Notes: a model not told the origin generated them from the sequence alone. Positions 38,300-47,522 are shown, counted from the stretch's first letter. The stretch is 64,000 nt of DNA from Mycolicibacter minnesotensis (GCF_010731755.1 NZ_AP022589.1:1550001-1614000), one strand, 5' to 3'. Made by a program: numbers and translations.

Positions 38300-40225
38300 T
38301 CAGCTCTGGCCCTGCTGGCCCTTTGATTCGCGCAGTCGCCGTGCCAGGCCCGTAGCGGCGAGCTGCGCCAGGCCGCCGAGCAAGGTGTTCTTGACCTCCG
38401 GAGCGCGTTTTTCCGGCAGCGGCTCCGTCCACTGGGCCATCGCCGCCAGCTCGCCGGCGACGTACTGGTCGCGGCACGCACTGCGCTGAATCTTGCCGCT
38501 GGTGGTGGTCGGTATCCGCATCGGCTTGAGCAGCGCGACAGCCTGCACGTCGATCCCGTGGTGCGCGCGGATGGCTGCCCGGATGGATTCGATCAGCTCG
38601 TTGAGGTCGACCCCGACGGCTGTGTGGTGGTGTACCTCTTGGACCACCACCACGTATTCCGGGGCATAGCGCTCGGTCGGCAACTGGAACACCGCACCTC
38701 GGCTGGGCATCAGGGCCGGATGGCAGGCCTGCACGGTCAGCTCGATGTCGTTCGGGTAGTGACTGAATCCGTTGATCGTCATCAAGTCCTTACACCGGCC
38801 CGTGACAAACAGCTCGCCGTCGCGGAAGAACCCCAAGTCGCCACTGCGCAGGTAAGGACCTTCGCCGGTGTCGGCCAGGTGCGCCTGGAAGGCATGCTCG
38901 GTCTCTTCGGGACGTTGCCAGTAGCCCACGCCGACACACGGCCCGGACACCCAGATCTCGCCCACTTCCTCAGGGGCGCGAAGTTCCCGTGTCTCGGCAT
39001 CGACGATGCGGACGTCCAGGAGCTCCGACTTCTTGCCGCAGCCCACCAGCGGCAGCGCGGTCTCCGGGTCGGCACCTTCGATTGGCACCTCGACGACGCG
39101 GTCCTCGGTGAGCGCGGGCCGGTCGAAGTACCGGACCACCGGCACCGGTGAATCCGACATGCCCGTCACACCCAGGGTGGCCTCGGCCAGCCCATAGGCC
39201 GGGAGAAAGGCTTCCGGCCGGAAACCGGCGGGCGCGAAGGCGTCGGTGAAGGACTGCAGCGTCTCGGAACTAATAGGTCCCGCACCGACCACGGCGATCG
39301 AGAGACTCGACAGATCCAAGGCGGCGCGCTCCGCCGCGGTGCTGCGCTTGACGCAGGCCTCATAGGCGAAATTCGGCGCAGCGGTGATGGTCGCCTGATA
39401 GCGCGATATCGCCTGCAACCAGCGCATCGGGCGCATCAGGAAGGCACTCGGCGACATCAGCACCGTGCTGCGGCCGCCATAGATAGTGCCGACGATGCCC
39501 CCGACGAACCCCATGTCGTGGTACTGCGGCAGCCAGGACACCCCGCTGATCGGGCTGTTCATCACGGGTGCGTCATCGGCCGGGTTCAGGGCCCACCGCA
39601 TGACCTCCAGGTTGGCCAGGTAGTTGCGGTGAGTCAGCACGCAACCCTTCGGCACCCCGGTGGAGCCCGAGGTGTACTGAATCATGGCGAGGCTGTCGGC
39701 GCCGACGTTCTGCGGCTCCCAGGCCGCTCCATCGTCGAAATCATCGTCCATGTCCAGCCACGTCAACTTCGGCCCGGAGCTGAGACCGTCCACCGCAGCC
39801 TTCATCTTGGCCTGGGTCTTGGCCGTCGCCAGCGCGAAGCGCGCATCCGACTCAGGGACCACGGTCTCGATGCGCCGGATCGGCCAGTGCTCGTCGACAG
39901 GAACCGCGACGGCGCCGGCATAGAAGCAGCCGAACAGGCCGGCGACGCTGTCCACACCGGGGCGGCACAGCACCAGCACCCGCTCTCCGGAGGCACCGTA
40001 AGCCTGCAAGCGTGCCGCGATCGCGCGTGCCCGCCGGTCCAGGTCGCGATAGGTGACCCGGGCCTCTTCCACATCTCCTTCTGGGCAGAAGATGAAGGCA
40101 GGTGTGTCCTGAAAACGCGCGGCTTGCTGCTGCAGCAGGTCAACCAAGGTGTCCAGGGCCAAAGGGGCCAAGGAACTTGTCAGTTCTGCCATCGTCTGAT
40201 CTGCCTTCGGTGAGACGTCGGTCAC
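38300..40225 (-). CDS. Fatty acyl-AMP ligase (FAAL/FadD family)
   Basis: 641 residues of an ANL-superfamily enzyme that activates a fatty acid as acyl-adenylate. The P-loop-like core motif YTSGSTGVPKG is at 184-194. The FAAL-typical WLPQYHDMG is at 231-239, followed by the family's extended SPSAFLMRPMRWLQAIS segment. The ATP-binding AYGLAEAT, the hinge region YLRSGDLGFFRDGELFVTGR and the C-terminal PTTTSGKIQR with its catalytic Lys are all present. FAALs normally hand the acyl chain to a polyketide synthase, but no PKS or acyl carrier protein is in the window, so its partner is elsewhere. The GTG start at 40225 has TACGCT seven bases upstream; an ATG at 40192 is the alternative. It is downstream of the Rv3778c-like gene on the same strand. 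Confidence 0.85.
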   Translation of the reverse strand: MTDVSPKADQTMAELTSSLAPLALDTLVDLLQQQAARFQDTPAFIFCPEGDVEEARVTYRDLDRRARAIAARLQAYGASGERVLVLCRPGVDSVAGLFGCFYAGAVAVPVDEHWPIRRIETVVPESDARFALATAKTQAKMKAAVDGLSSGPKLTWLDMDDDFDDGAAWEPQNVGADSLAMIQYTSGSTGVPKGCVLTHRNYLANLEVMRWALNPADDAPVMNSPISGVSWLPQYHDMGFVGGIVGTIYGGRSTVLMSPSAFLMRPMRWLQAISRYQATITAAPNFAYEACVKRSTAAERAALDLSSLSIAVVGAGPISSETLQSFTDAFAPAGFRPEAFLPAYGLAEATLGVTGMSDSPVPVVRYFDRPALTEDRVVEVPIEGADPETALPLVGCGKKSELLDVRIVDAETRELRAPEEVGEIWVSGPCVGVGYWQRPEETEHAFQAHLADTGEGPYLRSGDLGFFRDGELFVTGRCKDLMTINGFSHYPNDIELTVQACHPALMPSRGAVFQLPTERYAPEYVVVVQEVHHHTAVGVDLNELIESIRAAIRAHHGIDVQAVALLKPMRIPTTTSGKIQRSACRDQYVAGELAAMAQWTEPLPEKRAPEVKNTLLGGLAQLAATGLARRLRESKGQQGQS

Positions 40226-40232
40226 GGCCCAT

Positions 40233-40238
40233 AGCGTA
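40233..40238 (-). promoter_or_regulatory. -10 element of the fatty acyl-AMP ligase gene
   Basis: TACGCT on the minus strand is followed by seven bases and the GTG start, a leaderless arrangement that supports the longer reading of the gene. Confidence 0.4.
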
Positions 40239-40262
40239 GCGGGCCCTACGACACAGGTGGTC

Positions 40263-41459
40263 CTAACCCAGCGACGCCAGCGCCCGAACCAGCTGGTCCA
40301 CCTCGGCCATCGTCGAATAGTGGCTCAGCCCGATGGTGACCGCTCCCCCGATGTCATTGACCCCGATGGCGTCCAGCACCCGGGAGCCGGCGTTGGCGAT
40401 CGCCAGCACACCGTTGTCGGCCAACCGCTGTACCACTCGCTCCGCCGGTACCTTCTGTACCGCGAAACTGACCACCGGGATACGCACCTCGGGCTGACCG
40501 ATCAGCATCACCAAGGGCAGTGACCGCAGCGAGCTCAGCAGGTAATCGAACAGCCGATTCAAGTACGTCGCCGCCGAGCGCATGGAGACCGCCAGGCGCT
40601 CGGGCCGCGTACCCCGGGCCGACTCGTCCAGTGACGCCAGGTACTCGACGCTGGCCACCAGTCCGGCGAGCAGACCGAACTGGTGCAGACCCACCTCCAA
40701 GCGGGCCGGGCCCGCTGCGTGGGGGCTCAGCGATACCGAGCTGAAGGTGTCGATCAGCGCAGGGTCACGAAAGACCAGCGCCCCGACCGGAGGCCCGCCC
40801 CACGAGGCCGCATTGACGGCCACCACATCCGCCTCGACCTCGTTGATGTCGATCAGCTGATAGGGCGCAGCGGCGGAGTGGTCCACCACGGCCACGCCAC
40901 CCACATCGTGGATCAGCTTGGTGACGGGCCGCAGGTCGGTGACGGTGCCCAGCACACCCGACGCTGACGTGAGCGCCACCAGACGCGTGGACGGCGTGAT
41001 CAGGTTCTCCCACTGCCAGCTGGGCAGCTCGCCGGTCTCGATGTCGACCTCGGCCCATTTGAGCTTGGCGCCGTAGCGGTTGGCGGCCCGCACCCAGGGC
41101 GCGATGTTGGCCTCATCGTCGAGACGGCTGACCACCGTCTCGTAACCCAGGCTCACCCGCGACGAGGCGGCATCGGCCAGCGCACTCAACAACACGGCGC
41201 GATCAGGACCGAGCACCACCGCGGACGGATCGGCCCCCACCAGATCGGCCACCGCCTGACGCGCCGCCACCAGTACCGCGGCACTGCGCCGGGCCGCCGG
41301 GTGTGGACCGCTCGCCTTGGCCAGGGATCCTCGGAACGCCGTCGACACCGTCGTCGCCACCGAGTCCGGGATCAACATGCCGGACGGCGAATCCAAGTGC
41401 ACCCATCCGTCACCGAGCGTCGGGTGCAACCCACGCACTCGAGCGACGTCATAGGCCAT
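40263..41459 (-). CDS. Class V aminotransferase-fold protein, Rv3778c homologue
   Basis: 398 residues, the same length as M. tuberculosis Rv3778c, with the fold of cysteine desulfurase/isopenicillin epimerase-like PLP enzymes: HLDSPSGM near the N-terminus, [12 protein letters not shown] (111-122), [13 protein letters not shown] and [10 protein letters not shown] (191-200). At the place of the PLP lysine, where the family has H-K-x-x-G-P-x-G, the sequence reads [11 protein letters not shown] (216-226). Ser219 stands where Lys is expected, so ordinary Schiff-base chemistry seems impossible. The start ATG at 41459 has AAGG upstream. It is divergent from the Rv3779 homologue across about 105 bases. 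A role connected to cell-wall sugar metabolism is only inferred from position. Confidence 0.82.
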   Translation of the reverse strand: MAYDVARVRGLHPTLGDGWVHLDSPSGMLIPDSVATTVSTAFRGSLAKASGPHPAARRSAAVLVAARQAVADLVGADPSAVVLGPDRAVLLSALADAASSRVSLGYETVVSRLDDEANIAPWVRAANRYGAKLKWAEVDIETGELPSWQWENLITPSTRLVALTSASGVLGTVTDLRPVTKLIHDVGGVAVVDHSAAAPYQLIDINEVEADVVAVNAASWGGPPVGALVFRDPALIDTFSSVSLSPHAAGPARLEVGLHQFGLLAGLVASVEYLASLDESARGTRPERLAVSMRSAATYLNRLFDYLLSSLRSLPLVMLIGQPEVRIPVVSFAVQKVPAERVVQRLADNGVLAIANAGSRVLDAIGVNDIGGAVTIGLSHYSTMAEVDQLVRALASLG

Positions 41460-41564
41460 GCCAGTCACCTTCGAACTCAAGATCGGCGATCGGTGAACGT
41501 CTCGGATAACGAGGTAGCTCGCCGCATTACCGAGCTATGTCACCTTGGCAGACATACTAGTGCA

Positions 41565-43517
41565 GTGGTTCTCGGGTTCGGAATGGTCGCAGCGCTTTTG
41601 CTGCTGGTGCTGCCAGGTGCGCTAGCCGCCGTCGGCGCGGGGTTGACATGGCCCTTAGCCGTGGCGGTGGGACCGGTGCTGACCTACGGGGTAGTCGGCC
41701 TGGCGATTGTCCCCTTCGGCGCGCTCGGAATCCCTTGGAACGCAATCACTGGACTGGCCGCGCTGGTGGTAGCCGCGGCACTGACCGGCGCCCTGGCCAG
41801 GGGCCTGAGAACTTTGCTGGAGCGCCGCGCCCGCATCCATGTCGCAGCGCCTGCACCCGCCGGTTGGCCCATCCTCACGGTGGCTGCGGGAGCCCTGCTC
41901 GGGGTATTGCTGATCGGCTGGGCGGCCGTGCGCGGGATACCGGATTGGCAGAGCATTCCCAGCACCTGGGACGCGGTGTGGCACGCCAACACCGTCCGCT
42001 ACATCCTCGACACCGGCCAGGCTTCGCCGACCCACATGGGTGAGCTGCGCAATGTCGAAACCCACGCCTCGCTGTATTACCCGTCGGCGTTTCATGCGCT
42101 CACCGCGGTGCTGTGCCAGCTGACCGGTGCCGCACCCACCACCGCGTACACCCTGGCCGGCCTGGCCGCCTCGGTCTGGCTGTTCCCGGTCAGCGCCGCG
42201 CTGATCACCTGGAATCTGCTGCAGCGGGTGACCAGCACCGCCGTGACCGCGGTGGCCGCGGGTGCTGCCGCAGCACTGTCGGCATCGTTCACCGCCCTTC
42301 CCTATGTCGAGTTCGGCACCGCGGCCATGCCCAACCTGGTGGCCTACGGGCTGGTGGCGCCGGCGTTCGCGCTGATCACCGCGGTCCGTACGCTGCGCGA
42401 CCGCATCCCGGTGGCGGTGCTGGCGCTCATCGGGGTGTTCTCGGTGCACCCGACCGGCGGTGTGGTGACGTTCCTGCTGGTGGCGGCCTGGTGGCTGAGC
42501 CCCTTCGACGGCGCGTTGTGGCGGCCGGTGCGCGGCAAGCGACGCGACACCCTCGCCCTCGCCGGGGTCCTGGTTCCGACGGCCGTACTGCTGTTGCCGC
42601 AACTGCTGAGCGTGCGCAGGCAGGCCGAGATCATCGCCGGCCACGCGTTTGTGACTCACGAGGGACGCAAGGAAGGTCTGCATGACGCACTGCTGATGCA
42701 CACCCGCCACCTCAATGACTTTTCGGTTCAATACGCGCTGGTGGCGTTGGCCGCGACCGGCGCGGTGGTACTGATGACACGCAAGGTGTGGTGGCCGCTG
42801 CTGCTCTGGGCCGTGCTGGCGGTGGCGGTGGTGCAGTCCTCGGCTCCCACGGGAGGTCCCCTGGGCACCGCGGTGGGCACCTTCACCGAGCTGTTCTACA
42901 ACGATCCACGCCGGATCATGGCGGCGATGACCGTGCTGCTGGTTCCGATCGCCGGGGTGGGGCTGGCGGCCCTGGCCGGGCTGGTGGTCACGCCGCTCGG
43001 CGCGCGGGCACGCCCAGCGCTGACCGGGCTGCTGCTGGTGACGGCGGCGGTGGGGCTGGCCTGGCACTACCTGCCTCGGCACGCGTTCCTGTTCGGCGAC
43101 AAGTACGACTCGGTGATGGTCGATCAGCGCGATCTGCAGGCGTACGCCTACCTGGCCGGGCTTCCCGGTGCCCACGACACCGTGATCGGCAACGCCAACG
43201 TTGACGGCAGCGCCTGGATGTACGCGGTCGCCGACCTGCATCCACTCTGGACGCACTACGACTATCCACAACAGCAGGGCCCCGGCCCGGAGCGGTTCAT
43301 CTTCTGGGCCTTTGCCGACGACGCCGACACCGATCCCCGGGTGGCGGCCGCCGTGCACGACCTCAACATCCGCTACGTGCTGATCAGCACCCCGACAGTG
43401 CGCGGGTTCACGCTGCCCGACGGGCTAGTCTCACTGGAGAAATCGCGGTCGTGGGCCACGGTCTACGACAACGGCGAGGCCCGCATCTACGAATGGCAAG
43501 GAGACGCAGCGCGTTGA
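41565..43517 (+). CDS. GT-C membrane glycosyltransferase, Rv3779 homologue
   Basis: About 650 residues with some ten or more membrane helices and a C-terminal extracytoplasmic domain. It begins LGFGMVAALLLLVLPGALAA and contains STWDAVWHANTVRYILDTGQ, with the acidic residue expected in the first outer loop of GT-C enzymes. It is highly similar to M. tuberculosis Rv3779 throughout, including NANVDGSAWMYAVADLHPLW and FIFWAFADDADTDPR. Published work on Rv3779 links it to polyprenyl-phosphomannose synthesis and to adding galactosamine to arabinogalactan; both use lipid-linked sugars. The GTG at 41565 aligns with the Rv3779 start and follows CATACT by six bases. A GTG at 41493 would add 24 residues. 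Its TGA overlaps the TTG start of bpa. Confidence 0.87.
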   Translation: MVLGFGMVAALLLLVLPGALAAVGAGLTWPLAVAVGPVLTYGVVGLAIVPFGALGIPWNAITGLAALVVAAALTGALARGLRTLLERRARIHVAAPAPAGWPILTVAAGALLGVLLIGWAAVRGIPDWQSIPSTWDAVWHANTVRYILDTGQASPTHMGELRNVETHASLYYPSAFHALTAVLCQLTGAAPTTAYTLAGLAASVWLFPVSAALITWNLLQRVTSTAVTAVAAGAAAALSASFTALPYVEFGTAAMPNLVAYGLVAPAFALITAVRTLRDRIPVAVLALIGVFSVHPTGGVVTFLLVAAWWLSPFDGALWRPVRGKRRDTLALAGVLVPTAVLLLPQLLSVRRQAEIIAGHAFVTHEGRKEGLHDALLMHTRHLNDFSVQYALVALAATGAVVLMTRKVWWPLLLWAVLAVAVVQSSAPTGGPLGTAVGTFTELFYNDPRRIMAAMTVLLVPIAGVGLAALAGLVVTPLGARARPALTGLLLVTAAVGLAWHYLPRHAFLFGDKYDSVMVDQRDLQAYAYLAGLPGAHDTVIGNANVDGSAWMYAVADLHPLWTHYDYPQQQGPGPERFIFWAFADDADTDPRVAAAVHDLNIRYVLISTPTVRGFTLPDGLVSLEKSRSWATVYDNGEARIYEWQGDAAR

Positions 43518-44074
43518 GCACCGACGGGAGCGGCGCATACGGCCGGGACATCGACGGCGTCGAGATCATCAGCGGTGCAGACCCGCGACTGCTGGCCACC
43601 GGGCTCAACGGTGCCGCAGACGCCGACGCCGATTCCGATGACGAGCGGTCGGTGACCGACCTGATCGAGCAGCCGGCGAAGGTGATGCGGATCGGCACCA
43701 TGATCAAGCAGCTGCTTGAGGAGGTGCGAGCAGCACCGCTCGACGAGGCCAGTCGGGTCCGGCTGCGCGAGCTCCACTCCGCCAGCATTCGCGAACTCGA
43801 GGACGGCCTAGCCCCGGAGCTGCGTGAGGAGCTGGACCGGCTGACACTGCCGCTGCGCGAGGACGCCGCGCCGTCGGACGCCGAACTGCGCATCGCCCAA
43901 GCCCAACTGGTCGGCTGGCTAGAAGGTCTGTTCCACGGCATCCAGACCGCGCTGTTCGCCCAGCAGATGGCTGCTCGAGCGCAGTTGGAGCAGATGCGCC
44001 ACGGCGCACTGCCGCCCGGCACTGTCGGCGGCGGACACGGCCAGGGCCACACCGGCTCGGGCCAATACCTGTAG
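43514..44074 (+). CDS. bpa: Bacterial proteasome activator Bpa/PafE
   Basis: 186 residues homologous to Rv3780, the ATP-independent ring-shaped activator that docks on the 20S proteasome and lets it degrade unfolded proteins such as HspR. The disordered acidic N-terminus (to about 45) is followed by a four-helix region (SVTDLIEQPAKVMRIGTMIK onward). A flexible tail ends in GQYL, the C-terminal motif that inserts into proteasome pockets to open the gate. The TTG start overlaps the preceding stop (TTGA), with AAGGAG ten bases upstream. It sits within the cell-wall operon although its known job is unrelated; the same order occurs in M. tuberculosis. Confidence 0.92.
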   Translation: MSTDGSGAYGRDIDGVEIISGADPRLLATGLNGAADADADSDDERSVTDLIEQPAKVMRIGTMIKQLLEEVRAAPLDEASRVRLRELHSASIRELEDGLAPELREELDRLTLPLREDAAPSDAELRIAQAQLVGWLEGLFHGIQTALFAQQMAARAQLEQMRHGALPPGTVGGGHGQGHTGSGQYL

Positions 44075-44093
44075 GCCTACAGGCGGAATTGCT

Positions 44094-44903
44094 GTGTCTG
44101 CCAACGAACCCCGCATCGAGACCCGCGACGCCTGGGTCGAGTTCCCCATCTTCGACGCCAAATCGCGCTCGCTCAAGAAGGCTTTCCTCGGCAAGGCCGG
44201 CGGCGCGATCGGACGTAACAACTCCAACGTGGTGGTCATCGAGGCACTGCGCGACATCACCATGTCGCTGTCGCTGGGCGACCGCGTGGGCCTAGTCGGT
44301 CACAACGGTGCCGGCAAATCGACGCTGCTGCGGCTGCTTTCGGGAATCTACGAGCCGACCCGAGGCTCGGCATCGGTGGTCGGGCGGGTGGCGCCGGTGT
44401 TCGACCTGGGCGTGGGCATGGACCCGGAGATCTCCGGTTTCGAGAACATCATCATCCGCGGACTGTTCCTCGGCCAGACCCGCAAGCAGATGGCCGCCAA
44501 GGTGGATGAGATCGCCGAGTTCACCGAGCTGGGCGATTACCTGGCCATGCCGCTGCGCACCTACTCCACCGGCATGCGGGTGCGGTTGGCCATGGGTGTG
44601 GTCACCAGCATCGACCCGGAGATCCTGCTACTCGACGAGGGTATCGGCGCCGTGGACGCCGAGTTCTTGAAGAAGGCGCAGAGCCGCCTGCAGAAGCTGG
44701 TGGAGCGATCCGGAATCCTGGTCTTTGCCAGCCACTCCAACGAATTCCTCGCCCGGCTGTGCAAAACGGCGATGTGGATCGATCACGGCACCATCCGGAT
44801 GACCGGTGGCATCGAGGAAGTGGTCGGCGCCTACGAGGGCCCAGACGCGGCCCGGCACGTGCGTGAGGTGCTGGCCGAGACCCAAGCCGGGGAACAGGCG
44901 TGA
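44094..44903 (+). CDS. wzt: ABC transporter ATP-binding protein Wzt (galactan export; Rv3781/RfbE)
   Basis: 269 residues with Walker A GHNGAGKST at 69-77, the signature YSTGMRVRLAMG near 157-168 and Walker B EILLLDEGIGAVD near 175-187. This is the pattern of polysaccharide ABC exporters of the Wzt/TagH type. With Wzm (45808-46638) it is expected to move the lipid-linked galactan precursor of arabinogalactan across the membrane. There is no extra C-terminal carbohydrate-binding domain, so substrate recognition is probably not by chain-end binding. The GTG start has an AGGCGG upstream. Its stop overlaps the glfT1 start (GTGA). Confidence 0.92.
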   Translation: MSANEPRIETRDAWVEFPIFDAKSRSLKKAFLGKAGGAIGRNNSNVVVIEALRDITMSLSLGDRVGLVGHNGAGKSTLLRLLSGIYEPTRGSASVVGRVAPVFDLGVGMDPEISGFENIIIRGLFLGQTRKQMAAKVDEIAEFTELGDYLAMPLRTYSTGMRVRLAMGVVTSIDPEILLLDEGIGAVDAEFLKKAQSRLQKLVERSGILVFASHSNEFLARLCKTAMWIDHGTIRMTGGIEEVVGAYEGPDAARHVREVLAETQAGEQA

Positions 44904-45811
44904 CGGAAACCGTTTACGCCGTCGTCGTAACTCACCGACGGCCGCAGTTGCTGGCCGAGTCGCTCACGGCACTGACGGGCCAGACCCGGACACCCGACCA
45001 CCTGATCGTGGTGGACAACGACAACGATCCCACGGTAGCCGAATTGGTTGCCGCGCAACCGATACCGTCGACATACCTCGGATCGCGGCGAAACCTCGGC
45101 GGCGGAGGCGGTTTCGCACTGGGCATCCTGCACGCCTTGGCCGCGGGCGCGGACTGGGTGTGGCTGGCCGACGACGACGGCCGCCCGGCGGACTCGCGGG
45201 TGCTGTCAACGCTGCTGGACTGCGCCGCCAAGCACCAGCTGGCGGAGGTCTCGCCGATGGTGTGCAACATCGATGACCCGTCGCGACTGGCATTCCCCTT
45301 GCGGCGTGGGCTGGTGTGGCGGCGCGAGGTGAGCGAATTGCGCACCGGCGCAAGCGGGGAGGACCTTCTGCCCGGTATCGCATCCCTGTTCAACGGCGCG
45401 CTGTTCAGCGCTGACGCGCTGGACGCGGTCGGCGTTCCCGACCTCCGGTTGTTCATGCGCGGCGACGAGGTGGAGGTGCACCGCCGACTGGCCCGGTCCG
45501 GTCTGGCGTTCGGCACGTGCTTGAACGCCGCCTACCTACACCCGTGCGGGTCCGAGGAGTTCAAGCCGATCCTGGGCGGCCGGATGCACGCGCAATACCC
45601 GGACAGCCCCGTCAAACGCTTCTACACCTACCGCAACCGCGGCTACCTGATGGCGCAGCCCGGCATGCGCCGACTGTTGGTCCAGGAATGGCTGCGATTC
45701 GGGTGGTTCTTCCTGGTGTCGCGCCGGGATCCAGCTGGGTTGATCGCGTGGGCCCGGCTGCGCCGGCAGGGACGTCGAGAGCAGTTCGCCAAACCAGAGG
45801 GGCAGCAATGA
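44900..45811 (+). CDS. glfT1: Galactofuranosyltransferase GlfT1
   Basis: 303 residues of a family-2-type GT-A glycosyltransferase. The N-terminal VYAVVVTHRRPQLL and VVDNDNDP segments bind the nucleotide sugar and WLADDDG (88-94) is the metal-binding DxD region. RGDEVEVHRR near 188-197 supplies the catalytic acid. GlfT1 (Rv3782) adds the first two galactofuranose units from UDP-Galf to the decaprenyl-linked linker disaccharide, starting galactan. The start overlaps the wzt stop and the end overlaps the wzm start, so the three are translated as a unit, coupling synthesis and export. Confidence 0.93.
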   Translation: MTETVYAVVVTHRRPQLLAESLTALTGQTRTPDHLIVVDNDNDPTVAELVAAQPIPSTYLGSRRNLGGGGGFALGILHALAAGADWVWLADDDGRPADSRVLSTLLDCAAKHQLAEVSPMVCNIDDPSRLAFPLRRGLVWRREVSELRTGASGEDLLPGIASLFNGALFSADALDAVGVPDLRLFMRGDEVEVHRRLARSGLAFGTCLNAAYLHPCGSEEFKPILGGRMHAQYPDSPVKRFYTYRNRGYLMAQPGMRRLLVQEWLRFGWFFLVSRRDPAGLIAWARLRRQGRREQFAKPEGQQ

Positions 45812-46638
45812 GTTTCGACGACGTTGCCACGCAGTCCAAGACATTTGCGCGGGCGAGGGCCGATCTGGTGGACGGTTTCCGGCGCCATGAGCTGTGGCTG
45901 CACCTGGGCTGGCAAGACATCAAACAGCGCTACCGACGCAGCGTGCTGGGACCGTTCTGGATCACCATCGGCACGGCCACCACGGCGGTGGCGATGGGTG
46001 GGCTGTACTCGAAGTTGTTCCACCTGGACCTGGCGGTGCACCTGCCCTACGTGACGCTGGGGCTGATCGTGTGGAACCTACTCAACGCCGCGATCCTGGA
46101 GGGCGCCGACGTGTTCGTCGCCAACGAGGGATTGATTAAGCAGCTTCCGACACCGCTGAGCGTGCACGTCTACCGACTGGTGTGGCGCCAGATGATTCTG
46201 TTCGCGCACAACATCGTGATCTATCTTCCGATTGCACTGATCTTCCCCAAACACTGGTCGTGGGCTGATCTTTCGGTGATTCCGGCATTGCTCCTGATCG
46301 CACTGAACTGCGTCTGGGTGTCGCTGTGCTTCGGGATTCTGTCCACTCGCTACCGCGACATCGCCCCATTGCTGTTCTCGGTGGTGCAGCTGCTGTTTCT
46401 GATGACGCCGATCATCTGGAACTACGACACCCTGAGCGCGCAGGGGGCCTCACGCTGGACGGCGGTGGTGGAGTTCAACCCGCTGATGCATTACCTGGAC
46501 ATCGTGCGCGCCCCGCTGCTGGGGGCACACCAGGAGCTGCGGCACTGGGCCGTGGTGCTGGTGCTGACCGTGGTCGGCTGGGTAGTGGCCGCCCTGGTGC
46601 TGCGCCAGTACCGGGCGCGGGTCGCGTACTGGGTGTAG
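45808..46638 (+). CDS. wzm: ABC transporter permease Wzm (galactan export; Rv3783/RfbD)
   Basis: 276 residues with an amphipathic N-terminus, the LGWQDIKQRYRRSVLGPFW motif of ABC-2 polysaccharide permeases near 34-52 and about six membrane helices. It pairs with Wzt to flip lipid-linked galactan. The ATG at 45808 overlaps the glfT1 TGA (ATGA) and has GAGGGG five bases upstream. It ends nine bases before the stop of the convergent secreted-protein gene, which leaves no room for a terminator. Confidence 0.92.
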   Translation: MSFDDVATQSKTFARARADLVDGFRRHELWLHLGWQDIKQRYRRSVLGPFWITIGTATTAVAMGGLYSKLFHLDLAVHLPYVTLGLIVWNLLNAAILEGADVFVANEGLIKQLPTPLSVHVYRLVWRQMILFAHNIVIYLPIALIFPKHWSWADLSVIPALLLIALNCVWVSLCFGILSTRYRDIAPLLFSVVQLLFLMTPIIWNYDTLSAQGASRWTAVVEFNPLMHYLDIVRAPLLGAHQELRHWAVVLVLTVVGWVVAALVLRQYRARVAYWV

Positions 46639-46647
46639 GGGCGGCGA

Positions 46648-47310
46648 TCAGGCGACGAGGTCGGCCAGGCCGAAATCGGCCAGCACGGCCTCGAAGCCGT
46701 CCACAACGGCCCCGGTATCGACACTGTCGACGGAAAGCACCGCATCAAGACCGGCCGGCGGGACGAGGTCCTGCGCACCAGCGCCAAGGAACGTCTCGGC
46801 CCAGCCCGCCAGATCGACTGCCACACTGGAGCCGGGGTCAAGCAATTCGCCGGTGAACCAGTTCCGGGTCTCGTACCAATTCACCAAGTCGTCGAACATG
46901 CTCTGTACCGCGCCCGCGGCCGTGCCCAGCAGGGTAAAGGTGTCCTCAATCCCTTGCAGCCCTTCCGTGAGCAGCAACAGCGGCGTTCCGACGAGCACCG
47001 TCAGCGGGATGATCACGAACAACTCGCCGAGCGCCTCAAGGGAGATGACGAACGGAAACCACGGATAGTCCGGGTTGTCCAGAATGGGAATGATCCAGTT
47101 CAGTCCGGTCAACGTACCGATGATGTCCATCAGGCTGGAGTCAGCGTTCAGGGCGGTCAGCTCAACCGGCGCGGACACTGTGGCGGCCTGCAGGACCACG
47201 GGTGCCGCCGCGGCGGGTAGCGGTGCCACACCACCTGCCGTGAACGCCACCGCACCCGCGGTCGCAACGCTGGCGAAAGCCCGGGAATAACCGATCGACG
47301 TCATCCACAT
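46648..47310 (-). CDS. Small secreted protein with a VxLTA box, function unknown
   Basis: About 220 residues. The N-terminus MWMTSIGYSRAFASVATAGA leads into an Ala/Gly-rich signal segment ending near LPAAAA. Then comes APVELTALNADSSL, a box like the VALTA/VKLTA of the three GjpA-like proteins. A hydrophobic stretch (ELFVIIPLTVLVGTPLLLL) lies mid-protein, and the C-terminal third is acidic (LDAVLSVDSVDTGAVVDG). The ATG at 47310 has TACAAT eight bases upstream, so it is probably leaderless; longer readings upstream have no such support and run into the terminator. It follows PGRS gene 4 on the same strand but has its own promoter and a terminator in between. Confidence 0.65.
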   Translation of the reverse strand: MWMTSIGYSRAFASVATAGAVAFTAGGVAPLPAAAAPVVLQAATVSAPVELTALNADSSLMDIIGTLTGLNWIIPILDNPDYPWFPFVISLEALGELFVIIPLTVLVGTPLLLLTEGLQGIEDTFTLLGTAAGAVQSMFDDLVNWYETRNWFTGELLDPGSSVAVDLAGWAETFLGAGAQDLVPPAGLDAVLSVDSVDTGAVVDGFEAVLADFGLADLVA

Positions 47311-47318
47311 AGTCACTG

Positions 47319-47347
47319 ATTGTATTGCAGGGCTGGCGCTTTTCGAA
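47319..47347 (-). promoter_or_regulatory. Promoter of the small secreted-protein gene
   Basis: On the minus strand TTCGAA (47347-47342), a 17-base spacer and TACAAT (47324-47319), the best -10 in the window, are followed after eight bases by the ATG. Transcription would begin at or next to the start codon. Confidence 0.55.
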
Positions 47348-47470
47348 CCAGGAACGGACGTCTGGCATGAGTTCTTCTGGGTGCCTGGGGAATGCTGCGC
47401 AGCGCAGGCTCGGCCGGGTTCACCGGTAGCGGCTAGGCGCGAAATACGTTCCATGGAAAGGCTTTTGAGA

Positions 47471-47507
47471 CAAGAAACGCCCCGCACGGTGTGCGGGGCG
47501 TTTCTTG
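47471..47507. terminator. Strong hairpin downstream of PGRS gene 4
   Basis: Seventeen-base perfect arms (47471-47487 and 47491-47507, core ACGCCCCGCAC/GTGCGGGGCGT) enclose a three-base loop. The outer part of the stem is A/T-rich, so each strand ends in a TTTCTTG-type tract. It lies 16 bases past the stop of the minus-strand PGRS gene and separates it from the next gene. Confidence 0.85.
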
Positions 47508-47522
47508 TGATTTGTCCGACGG

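Noticed and set aside
41301..41564. Longer N-terminus for the Rv3779 homologue
   Set aside because: The extra codons overlap the divergent Rv3778c-like gene and have no counterpart in Rv3779; only the GTG at 41493 remains as a possible alternative.
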